DNA of 64,000 bases from MH13 sp042140245 (GTDB taxonomy: Bacteria; Pseudomonadota; Alphaproteobacteria; Rhizobiales; MH13). Positions 36,406 through 45,062 of the stretch are shown piece by piece. The stretch spans positions 2,976,001 through 3,040,000 of the forward strand of contig NZ_CP159483.1 of the NCBI RefSeq assembly GCF_042140245.1. Direction: 5' to 3'. Under the pieces are notes generated by a model. It searched no databases and was not told where the DNA came from. It worked only from the letters and a program-made list of their open reading frames with translations. Made by a program: the position numbers and the translations under genes. How positions within the stretch are numbered: the first letter of the stretch is position 1; each line of letters starts with the position of its first letter.

Positions 36406-37481
36406 GCCGACATAAGGTCTTTGACGGCCACAATGATCTGTTGGCTCGGCTCTACTTGGCAGGCGGGGTCCAGGCAGCAAACCAGTTTCAGGCCGGGCGC
36501 CCAAGCGGTCATCTGGATGCCCAGAAGGCGCGTGATGGTGGCTTTGCGGGCGGCTTTTTTGCCATTTGGGTGCCAGGGCCTCAGCGAGCGCGCACGGACC
36601 GTCGTCAACCGCGCGGCAATCCCAGTGATGCGATGCGCGCGTTGCACTACGATATCCCCCTGCCCCCCATGGTGCCGGCTGCTGATGCATTGCGCGGCGC
36701 CCGCGTGGAACTCGACACGCTCAAAGCTTTAGACGCCGAGGGCTCAGTAACCATCTGCACAAGCGCCGATGAAATTGAGAACGTGATGGCATCAGATGGG
36801 ATCGCCGCCTTTGTGCACATGGAGGGCGCGGAGGCTATCGATCCAGACTTTGCGGTTCTTGATGAGTTTTATGCCCAAGGCTTGCGCTCGCTCGGTCCCG
36901 TTTGGAGTCGCCCAACCATCTATGGCGAGGGTGTGCCGTTTCGCTTTCCAGGGTCACCCGATATAGGCGGCGGGCTGACGGAGCATGGCGGGCGCCTCAT
37001 CGCCAAATGCAATGCGCTGAAGATCATGATTGACCTGGCTCACCTCAACGAAGCCGGGTTTTGGGATGTGGCAAAGCTATCCGATGCGCCGCTGGTCGCC
37101 ACCCACTCCAACGTCCACGCGCTCTGCCCGCACGCCCGCAACCTGACGGACAAGCAGTTGGATGCGATTGCCGAATCTGGTGGCGTTGTCGGGCTCAACT
37201 TCGCCGCCGCTTTTCTGCGCGCGGACGGTCGAATGCTGAGCGACACCCCCGTTTTGCTGATGATCGAGCACCTGGACTACATGATCAAACGCATGGGCGA
37301 GGATCATGTGGCGTTAGGCTCTGACTTTGATGGCGCGGTGGTGCCTGCTGAGATCGGCTCAGTGGCCGGGCTGCCGGTGCTGGTGCAGGCGATGGAAGCG
37401 CGTGGCTATGGCCAAGCGCTCATCACCAGAATTTGCCACGGTAACTGGATGCGCGTCATTCGCCTCACCCAAGGTGTTTAA
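36402..37481 (+). CDS. M19-family membrane dipeptidase (renal dipeptidase-like)
   Basis: A 359-residue zinc dipeptidase. The metal-binding residues appear in FDGHNDLLA, HMEGAEAI, IDLAHLNE and the THSNVHAL segment, with GSDFDGAVVP near the C-terminus. No signal peptide is visible, so the enzyme is likely cytoplasmic. The start is a GTG at 36402 overlapping the P450 stop (GTGA), indicating translational coupling. Substrates of bacterial M19 enzymes include dipeptides and some secondary amides. Its stop overlaps that of the convergent ChaN-like gene by 4 bases. Confidence 0.92.
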   Translation: MSRHKVFDGHNDLLARLYLAGGVQAANQFQAGRPSGHLDAQKARDGGFAGGFFAIWVPGPQRARTDRRQPRGNPSDAMRALHYDIPLPPMVPAADALRGARVELDTLKALDAEGSVTICTSADEIENVMASDGIAAFVHMEGAEAIDPDFAVLDEFYAQGLRSLGPVWSRPTIYGEGVPFRFPGSPDIGGGLTEHGGRLIAKCNALKIMIDLAHLNEAGFWDVAKLSDAPLVATHSNVHALCPHARNLTDKQLDAIAESGGVVGLNFAAAFLRADGRMLSDTPVLLMIEHLDYMIKRMGEDHVALGSDFDGAVVPAEIGSVAGLPVLVQAMEARGYGQALITRICHGNWMRVIRLTQGV

Positions 37482-38437
37482 CCACCCATAATCGCGCGCA
37501 TCTGCTCGCACAGAAACTCATCGGTCGGGTTCGACTCTCCGGCAACAACCACGATGTCATACTGTGCGTTGAGGCCCTGCTCGCGGATTGGACCTGCTTC
37601 GAGTAGGCTTTCCCACTCATCCACCGTGTAAGCGGCCACGGTCAGCATGCTGGGCGGACGGTCGGTGCGACCAATGAGATAGGGAATGGCGCGATCCATT
37701 CGCACATGGCCCTTGCCGCCGAAATAGAGCGTTGAGGGCCCACGGCCACGTCCGGCGATCAAACGTCCGGCCATAATCCGATCACGCTCCATTTGTGCCA
37801 ACGCCATGCGCGCCGCGGCTTCCTCATCGATCAACCCGCAGTGACCGGCAATCATATCTGGAATCCAAGCCTCCACGATCTCAGCGGTTTGCAGACCGTA
37901 AGCCGGTGCCACTTCCAACAAGGCATCGAAGGATGGACCACCGGAACCTGGCTGCGGCAAATCGGTGGCCACGACATGAGCGCGAGACGTGCCAGCGGTT
38001 TCAATCAGCGGGCGATAGATGTTGAAGTCCGGCCAGCCAAGGCTCTCCCAATCGACCGTGTCGGCAAAAAGATCAGTGTCAAACGCACTGTTACGACGCC
38101 AATCGTCCAGATCGCTCTGCGCACTGGCAGGCACATGTTCCAGCGCCAAAACAGGAGGACGGCTGCCGGTTTTGGCCGCCAAGATGCACGATGCCAAAGC
38201 CACATGCTCCGGCGTGCCGTGTCGCTCGCCTAAAAAAACGAGCTGCGTGTTGCCGGCCTCGCCAAACAGCCGCTGCGCAGTTGTTGGTACGCCGGTGCGC
38301 AGATCAATCACAGTGTCGAAAGCGCAAGCGTCCGTGCCCCCTTCGCTCTGCGCTTGAGCTGGTGCCGTCAACACACCAAATGTTGCAGCGAGCGCGATGG
38401 TTTTCGCCAGCAAAGCAATGGGAAGGGCAAAACGCAT
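37478..38437 (-). CDS. ChaN-like haem-binding exported protein
   Basis: A 319-residue protein with a signal peptide ending APAQA. The ChaN/EreA-like fold is indicated by QLVFLGERHGTPEHVALA near the N-terminus and LYFGGKGHVRMDRAIP near the C-terminus. ChaN proteins bind haem and are tied to iron regulation in some bacteria; function here is inferred. Start ATG at 38437 has GAAAGG upstream; the open frame extends to 38467. It is divergent from ispH. Confidence 0.8.
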   Translation of the reverse strand: MRFALPIALLAKTIALAATFGVLTAPAQAQSEGGTDACAFDTVIDLRTGVPTTAQRLFGEAGNTQLVFLGERHGTPEHVALASCILAAKTGSRPPVLALEHVPASAQSDLDDWRRNSAFDTDLFADTVDWESLGWPDFNIYRPLIETAGTSRAHVVATDLPQPGSGGPSFDALLEVAPAYGLQTAEIVEAWIPDMIAGHCGLIDEEAAARMALAQMERDRIMAGRLIAGRGRGPSTLYFGGKGHVRMDRAIPYLIGRTDRPPSMLTVAAYTVDEWESLLEAGPIREQGLNAQYDIVVVAGESNPTDEFLCEQMRAIMGG

Positions 38438-38548
38438 GGGGAACCTTTCAAGGTGTCGGTGTTTCATCTCTAATGTAGGGCCAAAAGGCGCGGACGCTAT
38501 GCTCCAAAGTCATCTTTTCATTGCCAAAGACAGCGGTTAGGACAGGTC

Positions 38549-39544
38549 ATGGCAGATGCATCACCCTCCATCACCCTTCGCCTTTGCGGACCGCGCGGTT
38601 TTTGCGCCGGTGTTGACCGTGCCATTCAAATGGTGGTGATGGCCCTGAAGCGCTATGGCGCGCCAGTTTATGTACGCCATGAGATCGTTCACAACCGTTA
38701 TGTCGTGGACGGGTTGCGCGAGAAGGGTGCGATCTTCGTCAAAGAGCTGGATGAGATTCCTACAGGCTCCAACGCGCCCGTGATTTTTTCAGCCCATGGC
38801 GTTCCGAGATCTGTGCCCGCCCATGCTGAGGCACTGAACCTTCTCTATTTCGATGCCACCTGTCCGCTTGTTTCCAAAGTGCACAAGCAGGCGGCACGAC
38901 ACATGAAGCTTGGCCGTCAGGTCGTGCTGGTTGGCCATACCGGCCACCCTGAGGTGGTGGGCACCATGGGCCAGTTGCCCGAGGGTGCGGTGGATCTCAT
39001 TGAAACGCCTGATGATGTGGCCGCCTACACCCCGCCCGATCCGACCATGCTGGGTTACGTGACACAGACGACTCTGTCGGTGGATGACACGATGGAGGTG
39101 ATCGACGCGCTGAAGGTCAAGTTCCCTGAGATCGCTGACCCAGCGGGCGAATCCATTTGCTACGCCACCACCAACCGTCAGGAAGCGGTGAAGGCCGCTT
39201 CTCCTGGCACAGACCTGTTTTTGGTGGTCGGGGCACAAAATTCCTCCAACTCCAAACGGCTGGTCGAAGTGGCTGAGCGGGCTGGTGCAACGCGAGGCCT
39301 TTTGATCGCAGGGCCGGAGGATATCGATCTGGACTCTGTGTCCGATGGCGACATCGTGGCTCTGTCAGCTGGTGCATCAGCGCCGGAGATATTGGTCGAC
39401 GGCGTGATCAATCGCTTCAAAGATCGATTCCAGGTATCGCTTGATCTTGTTGAAACGGCCCAAGAAAATGAGCTTTTTCCGGTCGCACGCGCGCTGCGTG
39501 ACGTTGAGCTCACCCGCGATGACATGCGTTTTGTGAACGGCTGA
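38549..39544 (+). CDS. ispH: 4-hydroxy-3-methylbut-2-enyl diphosphate reductase
   Basis: A 331-residue iron-sulfur enzyme, last step of the MEP isoprenoid pathway, making IPP and DMAPP. The three cluster cysteines are Cys19 (GPRGFCAGVDRA), Cys105 (DATCPLVSKVH) and Cys204 (SICYATTNRQ). HEIVHNRYVV and the GHTGHPEVVGTMGQ segment carry substrate-binding histidines. TTAGGACAGG precedes the ATG. It is followed by thrB (9 bases) and rnhA, the usual order in Rhizobiales. Confidence 0.97.
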   Translation: MADASPSITLRLCGPRGFCAGVDRAIQMVVMALKRYGAPVYVRHEIVHNRYVVDGLREKGAIFVKELDEIPTGSNAPVIFSAHGVPRSVPAHAEALNLLYFDATCPLVSKVHKQAARHMKLGRQVVLVGHTGHPEVVGTMGQLPEGAVDLIETPDDVAAYTPPDPTMLGYVTQTTLSVDDTMEVIDALKVKFPEIADPAGESICYATTNRQEAVKAASPGTDLFLVVGAQNSSNSKRLVEVAERAGATRGLLIAGPEDIDLDSVSDGDIVALSAGASAPEILVDGVINRFKDRFQVSLDLVETAQENELFPVARALRDVELTRDDMRFVNG

Positions 39545-39553
39545 TTCTTCTCC

Positions 39554-40525
39554 ATGGCCGTCTACACTGATGTCAGCGATGCGGATCTCGACGCCTTTCT
39601 TGCCGACTATGATCTCGGTGAGGTCTTGGCGTTCAAAGGTATCGCGGAAGGCGTTGAAAACTCAAACTTTTTGCTGCGCACAGAAGCTGGCTCCTACATT
39701 CTTACTCTGTTTGAAAAGCGGGTGAATGCGGGCGACCTGCCGTTCTTCCTTGATCTGATGAAGCATCTGGTGGATCGCGGACTGAACTGTCCTCTGCCAA
39801 TCATGCGCCGCGATGGCGCGGTGCTGGGTGAGCTTTGCGGGCGCCCGGCCACCATTATCTCGTTCTTGGATGGTGTAGCGATCCGGAGACCCCGCGCGGA
39901 GCATTGTCGCAAACTGGGCGAGGTGCTGGCCAAATTTCATCTCGCCACGGCTGACTTCCCCACAGGTCGCCCGAACGATCTTTCACTGGCCGGTTGGCGG
40001 CAGGTTTATGATGGCATTGCGCCTAAGGAAGCCGATGCGGCCTTTCCAGGCCTGCGGGCGCGGATGGGGCGCGAACTGGACCAGATGGATAAGCTCTGGC
40101 CACAAAACCTGCCATCCGGTGTCATCCATGCCGACCTCTTCACCGATAATGTGTTCTTCCTACACAACGACGTGTCCGGGCTGATCGACTTCTACTTCGC
40201 CTGTACGGACGCCTACGCCTACGATCTGGTGATCTGTTTGAACGCCTGGTGTTTTGAGCCCGATATGGCGTTCAACGTTACCAAAGCGCGTGCATTGGTT
40301 TCCGGCTATCAGAGCGTGCGGCCATTGGAGCGGCAGGAAATTGAAGCCCTACCTCTTTTGGCGCGCGGCGCGTCCATCCGGTTTTTGGTCACCCGTCTCA
40401 ATGATTGGCTGAGTGTGCCTGAAGGCGCACTCGTGGTGCCAAAAAATCCGCAGGAATACGCGACCAAACTTGCCTTCCACCAAGGCGTCTACGACGCCCG
40501 TTTTTATGGGTTGGACTTTGACTGA
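39554..40525 (+). CDS. thrB: homoserine kinase, aminoglycoside-phosphotransferase type
   Basis: A 323-residue homoserine kinase of the APH-fold class used by alphaproteobacteria, giving O-phosphohomoserine for threonine synthesis. The nucleotide-binding part includes GVENSNFLLRTEAGSYILT, the catalytic loop is VIHADLFTDNVFF, and the following GLIDFYFACTDAYAYDL carries the metal-binding aspartate. Its 3' end overlaps the start of rnhA by 20 bases. Confidence 0.93.
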   Translation: MAVYTDVSDADLDAFLADYDLGEVLAFKGIAEGVENSNFLLRTEAGSYILTLFEKRVNAGDLPFFLDLMKHLVDRGLNCPLPIMRRDGAVLGELCGRPATIISFLDGVAIRRPRAEHCRKLGEVLAKFHLATADFPTGRPNDLSLAGWRQVYDGIAPKEADAAFPGLRARMGRELDQMDKLWPQNLPSGVIHADLFTDNVFFLHNDVSGLIDFYFACTDAYAYDLVICLNAWCFEPDMAFNVTKARALVSGYQSVRPLERQEIEALPLLARGASIRFLVTRLNDWLSVPEGALVVPKNPQEYATKLAFHQGVYDARFYGLDFD

Positions 40526-40979
40526 GAAGCTCGTTGAAATTTGGACCGATGGCGCGTGTTCCGGCAATCCTGGACCTGGCGGTTGGGGTGCGATCCTCAC
40601 CTTCAATGGCCATGAAAAAGAGCTCAAGGGTGGTGAGTTCGAGACCACCAACAACCGTATGGAGCTGACGGCCGCCATTGAATCCTTAGCTGCCTTGAAG
40701 CGCCGATCCAAGGTCGCGGTGCACACCAACTCCTCTTATGTGAAAGACGGCATCACCAAGTGGATGGTGAATTGGAAAGCTCGCGGCTGGAAGACTGCGG
40801 ACAAAAAGCCTGTCAAAAACAAGGATTTATGGGAGCTACTTGACGCTCAGATTCTGAATCATGACGTCGCGTGGCATTGGGTTAAAGGCCATGCGGGTGA
40901 TGAGATGAACGAGCGCGCGGACGAGCTTGCCCGCGCCGGCATGGCGCCGTTCAAGCCCGACTACGATCCAGACGCTTAG
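40506..40979 (+). CDS. rnhA: ribonuclease HI with a substituted active-site residue
   Basis: A 157-residue RNase HI that removes RNA from RNA-DNA hybrids. WTDGACSGNPGPGGWGAI, TTNNRMELTAAI and HWVKGHAGDEMNERADELA align with E. coli RNase HI. Of the four carboxylates, Asp15, Glu53 and Asp139 are present, but the position of E. coli Asp70 (STDSQYV) reads HTNSSYV, with Asn75. His129 of the flexible loop is kept. The ATG at 40506 lies inside thrB; a TTG at 40518 is an alternative. It converges with argC (6-base gap). Confidence 0.93.
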   Translation: MGWTLTEKLVEIWTDGACSGNPGPGGWGAILTFNGHEKELKGGEFETTNNRMELTAAIESLAALKRRSKVAVHTNSSYVKDGITKWMVNWKARGWKTADKKPVKNKDLWELLDAQILNHDVAWHWVKGHAGDEMNERADELARAGMAPFKPDYDPDA

Positions 40980-40985
40980 GCCCAC

Positions 40986-42038
40986 TCACGGGAAGAGCGC
41001 GATCTGCTCCAAGCCGAGCGTCTCCTCAAAGCCGAACGCGATGTTGACGTTTTGAAGCGCTTGGCCCGCTGATCCCTTCACCAAATTGTCGAGCGCAGCG
41101 ATGATGATCGCACGGCCCGCCAGCCGATCCTTGAAGACGCCGATATGGACCATGTTGGAGCCACGCACATTTTGCGTTTTCGGGATCTGGCCTTCTTCCA
41201 GCACCAGCACGAACGGCTCGTCAGCGTAACGCTCGACAAGCCCGGTGCGTACATCATCGATGGACACGTTGTCCGCAAGCCTGACGTGACATGTCAGCAG
41301 TTCGCCACGCGCCATGGGCACCAAGTGTGGTGTGAACCCGACCGTGATCGCCTGACCGGATGCTTTGGAAAGCTCTTGTTCGATTTCGGGCATATGACGG
41401 TGGTGTCCGATGCCATAGGGCGATGTGCCCTCCCCAGCTTCGGAAAAAAGCATGCCTTGCTTAAGCCCACGCCCCGCACCTGACATGCCAGTCTTGGCAT
41501 CGATGATGATGTCATCAGGCTGGACATGACCATTGGCGAGCGGTGGGATGAGCGCCGTCAGCGCTGCTGTTGGAAAACAGCCCGGACACGCCACGATCTT
41601 GGCGCCCGCGATACCATCGCGATTATGTTCTGAAAGGCCGTACGCGGCCTCACCCTGAAGCTCCGGCGCGCCATGCGGGATGCCATACCACTGGGCATAG
41701 GTATCAACGTCGCGCAGCCGGAAATCCGCCGACATGTCGACCACCACGCAGTCGGGGTTGGTGGCGCGGATGGCCTTGGTGGTTGCCTGCGTCGTGCCGT
41801 GGGGCAGCGCGCAAATGACAAGATCGACGGCGGTCCAATCCACATCATCAAGCGTGACCAAATCCGGCAAGTCGAGCCCGCGCAGATGCTCGAAGACATC
41901 GCCGACAGGCTTGCCGGCATGGGTGTTGGCGGTGAGCGCGACGATCTCAAGGTGCGGGTGGCGCAGGGCGAGCCGCATGGCATCGGCGCCTGTGTAGCCG
42001 GACGCGCCCAAGATCGCGGTTTTGATGGTTTTGGACAT
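40986..42038 (-). CDS. argC: N-acetyl-gamma-glutamyl-phosphate reductase
   Basis: A 350-residue arginine-pathway enzyme, reducing N-acetylglutamyl phosphate to the semialdehyde with NADPH. GASGYTGADAMRL is the nucleotide-binding loop, VACPGCFPTA holds the catalytic cysteine, and HHRHMPEIEQEL carries the conserved histidines. It is downstream of rplM-rpsI, as in many alphaproteobacteria, with a small AT-rich gene between. Confidence 0.96.
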   Translation of the reverse strand: MSKTIKTAILGASGYTGADAMRLALRHPHLEIVALTANTHAGKPVGDVFEHLRGLDLPDLVTLDDVDWTAVDLVICALPHGTTQATTKAIRATNPDCVVVDMSADFRLRDVDTYAQWYGIPHGAPELQGEAAYGLSEHNRDGIAGAKIVACPGCFPTAALTALIPPLANGHVQPDDIIIDAKTGMSGAGRGLKQGMLFSEAGEGTSPYGIGHHRHMPEIEQELSKASGQAITVGFTPHLVPMARGELLTCHVRLADNVSIDDVRTGLVERYADEPFVLVLEEGQIPKTQNVRGSNMVHIGVFKDRLAGRAIIIAALDNLVKGSAGQALQNVNIAFGFEETLGLEQIALFP

Positions 42039-42085
42039 TAAGACGATAACCGGTTTACCTGTGAACTATTTGAATACGGTCGGCT

Positions 42086-42301
42086 TCAAAAAGGATCGGG
42101 AAGTATAGACCTGACTATGATACTAATTACAAAAATGACCAGATACCAATTGCGATGAACCAAGAGACGTTTACCAAATACATATGAAGCGACGTATGCT
42201 AAAATTGATCCTATAGTAATAAGAATCATTATTTTTTGCTGATTGGTCTCGGCACTATCCCAAAATTCCGCGTCCCAGAATTGCAGCCAAAGTTCTAACA
42301 T
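42086..42301 (-). CDS. small AT-rich membrane protein, unknown
   Basis: A 71-residue frame that I do not recognise. It has two predicted membrane helices (MILITIGSILAYVASYVF and WYLVIFVISIIVRSIL) joined by a basic loop, and an acidic, Trp-rich N-terminus. Its codon use is AT-rich (ATA, TTA, AGT), unlike the GC-rich neighbours, suggesting recent arrival. GGTAGAAG lies before the ATG at 42301. It lies just downstream of the rpsI terminator, so transcription would depend on read-through or on its own promoter inside rpsI. Confidence 0.42.
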   Translation of the reverse strand: MLELWLQFWDAEFWDSAETNQQKIMILITIGSILAYVASYVFGKRLLVHRNWYLVIFVISIIVRSILPDPF

Positions 42302-42330
42302 CGGACTTCTACCAAACTCGCATGACAAAC

Positions 42331-42362
42331 AAAAAGGGCGGCGTGTCGAAACACCCCGCCCC
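42331..42362 (-). terminator. Rho-independent terminator after rpsI
   Basis: On the minus strand GGGCGGGGTGT, tetraloop TTCG and ACACGCCGCCC form an 11-bp stem with one mismatch, followed by TTTTTG. Confidence 0.88.
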
Positions 42363-42388
42363 AAAAACCCACATTTGGGATGAGATGT

Positions 42389-42895
42389 TTAGCGCTTGGA
42401 GAACTGGAAGGAGCGGCGGGCTTTCGCGCGGCCATACTTCTTACGTTCCACAACACGGCTGTCGCGGGTGAGGAACCCACCAGCTTTCAGCACGCCACGC
42501 AGATCCGGCTCATAGTAGGTGAGTGCTTTGGAAATACCGTGACGCACCGCACCGGCCTGACCGGACAAGCCGCCGCCTTTGACGGTGGCGACGATGTCAA
42601 ACTGACCATCGCGTGCTGCCGCAACAATCGGTTGCTGCACAATCATCTGCAGCACCGGGCGAGCAAAGTAGGCAGTGAAGTCTTTGCCATTGACGGTGAT
42701 CTGACCAGAGCCAGGCTTCACCCAAACACGGGCGATAGCATCTTTACGCTTACCCGTGGCATAGGCGCGGCCTTCGCCGTCCAGCTTCTGCACATGCACC
42801 GGAGCTGTTTCGGTTGCAGGTGTATCAGCGCCTTCACCAGGAGCCACGCCCATGGCGTCGCCAAGATCTTCAAGAGATGTAATCTGTTCGGCCAT
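42389..42895 (-). CDS. rpsI: 30S ribosomal protein S9
   Basis: A 168-residue S9 with an alphaproteobacterial N-terminal extension of about 40 residues. The core starts at YATGKRKDAIARVWVKPG and ends RKKYGRAKARRSFQFSKR, whose basic tail reaches the P-site tRNA. Its ATG overlaps the rplM stop by one base, so the two are translationally coupled. Confidence 0.98.
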   Translation of the reverse strand: MAEQITSLEDLGDAMGVAPGEGADTPATETAPVHVQKLDGEGRAYATGKRKDAIARVWVKPGSGQITVNGKDFTAYFARPVLQMIVQQPIVAAARDGQFDIVATVKGGGLSGQAGAVRHGISKALTYYEPDLRGVLKAGGFLTRDSRVVERKKYGRAKARRSFQFSKR

Positions 42896-43362
42896 TATGC
42901 AGCCCTCCGGCTGTTTTTCGCATTCAGCGCTTTGACGTCCAGCACTTCTGGCTGCTGCGCTTCGTGGGGGTGCTCGGCGCCTGCATAGACGCGAAGGTTG
43001 GAGAGCTGCTGACGACCAAGTGGGCCGCGCGGCAACATACGCTCGACAGCTTTTTCCACCACGCGCTCAGGGAAACGGCCTTCAAGAAGCGCTTTGGCTG
43101 TGCGCTCTTTGATGCCGCCTGGATAACCGGTGTGCCAATAGTACTTCTTGTTCTCGCGCTTACGGCCCGTGAACAGCACCTTGTCAGCATTGATGACGAT
43201 GATGTTGTCGCCGCAATCAACGTGCGGGGTAAAGATGGGCTTGTGCTTGCCGCGCAGGCGGGTGGCGATGATGGATGCAAGACGCCCGACCACAAGGCCT
43301 TCGGCGTCAATGATGATCCACTTTTTCTCCACCTCAGCGGGCTTCGCTGAAAAGGTCTTCAT
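42895..43362 (-). CDS. rplM: 50S ribosomal protein L13
   Basis: A 155-residue L13, an early-assembling large-subunit protein. Typical segments are WIIIDAEGLVVGRLASIIA, LRGKHKPIFTPHVDCGD, YWHTGYPGGIKERTA and ERMLPRGPLGRQQLSNLRVY. It is first in an rplM-rpsI operon. Confidence 0.98.
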   Translation of the reverse strand: MKTFSAKPAEVEKKWIIIDAEGLVVGRLASIIATRLRGKHKPIFTPHVDCGDNIIVINADKVLFTGRKRENKKYYWHTGYPGGIKERTAKALLEGRFPERVVEKAVERMLPRGPLGRQQLSNLRVYAGAEHPHEAQQPEVLDVKALNAKNSRRAA

Positions 43363-43705
43363 GAGAGTTGGTCCTGGTCTTCAAACGGGCAAAGCGTGCT
43401 ATGCCAGCGCTCTTTGCGCCGTAAAGCATTGGGCTACGAACCGTTTTGGAAATACGATACCCTTGAGAAGCCAAGCCCCATCAAGGTTGGCGTCTCTATA
43501 CGAATGCGCGTCGAATGGGTCAAGCCGGAATGTGCGCAATTTCCTTAGATATTTCAGAGCTCTATAAATGCGGTATTTTATTACCACATATCTCAGCAAG
43601 CTCAAACCCAATTGACGTGCGCCCGCGTTCTATATAAAGAACGCTCATTCGATATTCAGAACGACCCCCACTGTAGGCGTGGGCGCAAACCGGTGAGGAC
43701 CAATC
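43363..43705. other. divergent intergenic region rplM / metY
   Basis: This 343-base region holds the leftward ribosomal-protein promoter and the rightward metY promoter. The right part contains a promoter-like sequence and dyad (43612-43663), plus a short CCCAC/GTGGG hairpin at about 43667-43683. I looked for a SAM-II riboswitch and did not find its conserved segments. Confidence 0.5.
43612..43663 (+). promoter_or_regulatory. metY promoter with inverted-repeat operator
   Basis: TTGACG (43612-43617) and TATAAA (43633-43638) form a promoter with a short 15-base spacer. GTTCTATATAAAGAAC (43627-43642) is an inverted repeat covering the -10, and AGAACG recurs 20 bases downstream (43658-43663). 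This fits a repressor acting on the same face of the helix. Confidence 0.5.
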
Positions 43706-44983
43706 ATGAGCGACAAACCCCAAGGCTTTAACACGCTGGCAGTGCATGCAGGCGCGCAACCCGATCCAACCACGGGTGCGCGGGCAACGCCGATCTATCA
43801 AACCACGAGCTTTGTGTTTGATGACACCGAGCACGCGGCAAACCTTTTTGGTCTTAAGGCATTCGGCAACATCTACACCCGCATTATGAACCCAACGCAA
43901 GATGTGCTGGAGCAGCGCGTGGCCGCTTTAGAAGGTGGCACAGCTGCCCTGGCGGTGGCCTCAGGTCATTCAGCACAGCTCTTGGTGTTCCACACCATGC
44001 TTCAGCCTGGCGATGAGTTCATCGCCGCCAAGAAGCTTTATGGCGGCTCGATCAACCAGTTCAATCACTCGTTCAAGAGCTTCGGCTGGAACGTGAAATG
44101 GGCTGATCCGGACGACATTTCTTCGTTCGAAGCAGCGATCACACCGAAAACCAAAGCAATCTTTATTGAGTCCATCGCCAACCCAGGCGGCGTGGTAACC
44201 GATATCGAAGCGATTGCGGCTGTGGCGCAAAAAGCTGGTATCCCGCTGATCGTCGACAACACAATGGCCACGCCCTATCTGGTGCAACCCATCAAGCATG
44301 GCGCGAACATCGTCATCCACTCGCTGACCAAGTTCATTGGTGGGCATGGTAACTCGATGGGCGGCATCATCGTCGATGGTGGCAACTTCGATTGGTCAGC
44401 CTCTGACAACTATCCAAAGCTCTCAGAAGCACTGGACGAGTATCATGGCGTGAAGCTGCACGAGGCGCTTGGCGGCATCTCCTTTGCCATCGCCTGCCGC
44501 GTGCTTGGCTTACGTGATCTTGGCCCGGCCATCTCACCGTTCAATGCGTTCATGATCCAAACAGGTTTGGAAACGCTGCCGCTGCGCATGCAGCGCCACT
44601 GCGACAACGCACTGGCCGTCGCGCAACACCTGCAGAACCACGACAAGGTGGCGTGGGTCTCCTACGCTGGGTTGCCGGGCGACAAGTACAACAAGCTCGC
44701 CCAAAAATACGCTCCCAAGGGCGCAGGCGCGGTGTTCACCTTTGGCCTCAAGGGCGGTCATGAAGCTGGTGTGAAACTGGTGGAAGGCGTTGAGCTCTTC
44801 TCGCACCTTGCCAATATTGGCGACACGCGTTCCCTGATCATCCACCCGGCCTCAACAACCCACAGTCAGCTTTCTGACGAGCAGAAAACCGAAGCCGGTG
44901 CTGCGCCTGATACGGTGCGCATCTCAGTGGGTATTGAGGATGTCGCCGACATCATCGCTGACTTGGACAAAGCCCTCGGTTAA
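43706..44983 (+). CDS. metY: O-acetylhomoserine sulfhydrylase (aminocarboxypropyltransferase)
   Basis: A 425-residue PLP enzyme of the Cys/Met metabolism family, about 30 residues longer than MetB/MetZ as expected for MetY. It makes homocysteine from O-acetylhomoserine and sulfide. Seen are GFNTLAVHAGAQPDP, YTRIMNPTQDVLEQRVAALE, the PLP-lysine in HSLTKFIGGHGN and LSDEQKTEAG near the end. GTGAGGA precedes the ATG. It has its own promoter and a strong terminator. Confidence 0.94.
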   Translation: MSDKPQGFNTLAVHAGAQPDPTTGARATPIYQTTSFVFDDTEHAANLFGLKAFGNIYTRIMNPTQDVLEQRVAALEGGTAALAVASGHSAQLLVFHTMLQPGDEFIAAKKLYGGSINQFNHSFKSFGWNVKWADPDDISSFEAAITPKTKAIFIESIANPGGVVTDIEAIAAVAQKAGIPLIVDNTMATPYLVQPIKHGANIVIHSLTKFIGGHGNSMGGIIVDGGNFDWSASDNYPKLSEALDEYHGVKLHEALGGISFAIACRVLGLRDLGPAISPFNAFMIQTGLETLPLRMQRHCDNALAVAQHLQNHDKVAWVSYAGLPGDKYNKLAQKYAPKGAGAVFTFGLKGGHEAGVKLVEGVELFSHLANIGDTRSLIIHPASTTHSQLSDEQKTEAGAAPDTVRISVGIEDVADIIADLDKALG

Positions 44984-45030
44984 CGATCACAATCAGGTTT
45001 TCCCTGAAGACCGTCTTTAGGCGGTCTCTT

Positions 45031-45062
45031 GCCAGCGCTTCCTTTGAGGCGCTGGCTTTTTT
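45031..45062 (+). terminator. Rho-independent terminator after metY
   Basis: GCCAGCGC (45031-45038) pairs with GCGCTGGC (45049-45056), followed by six Ts. A second hairpin, AGACCG/CGGTCT, precedes it. Confidence 0.93.

Noticed and set aside
43560..43705. SAM-II riboswitch before metY
   Set aside because: The conserved pseudoknot segments are missing; a DNA operator fits better.
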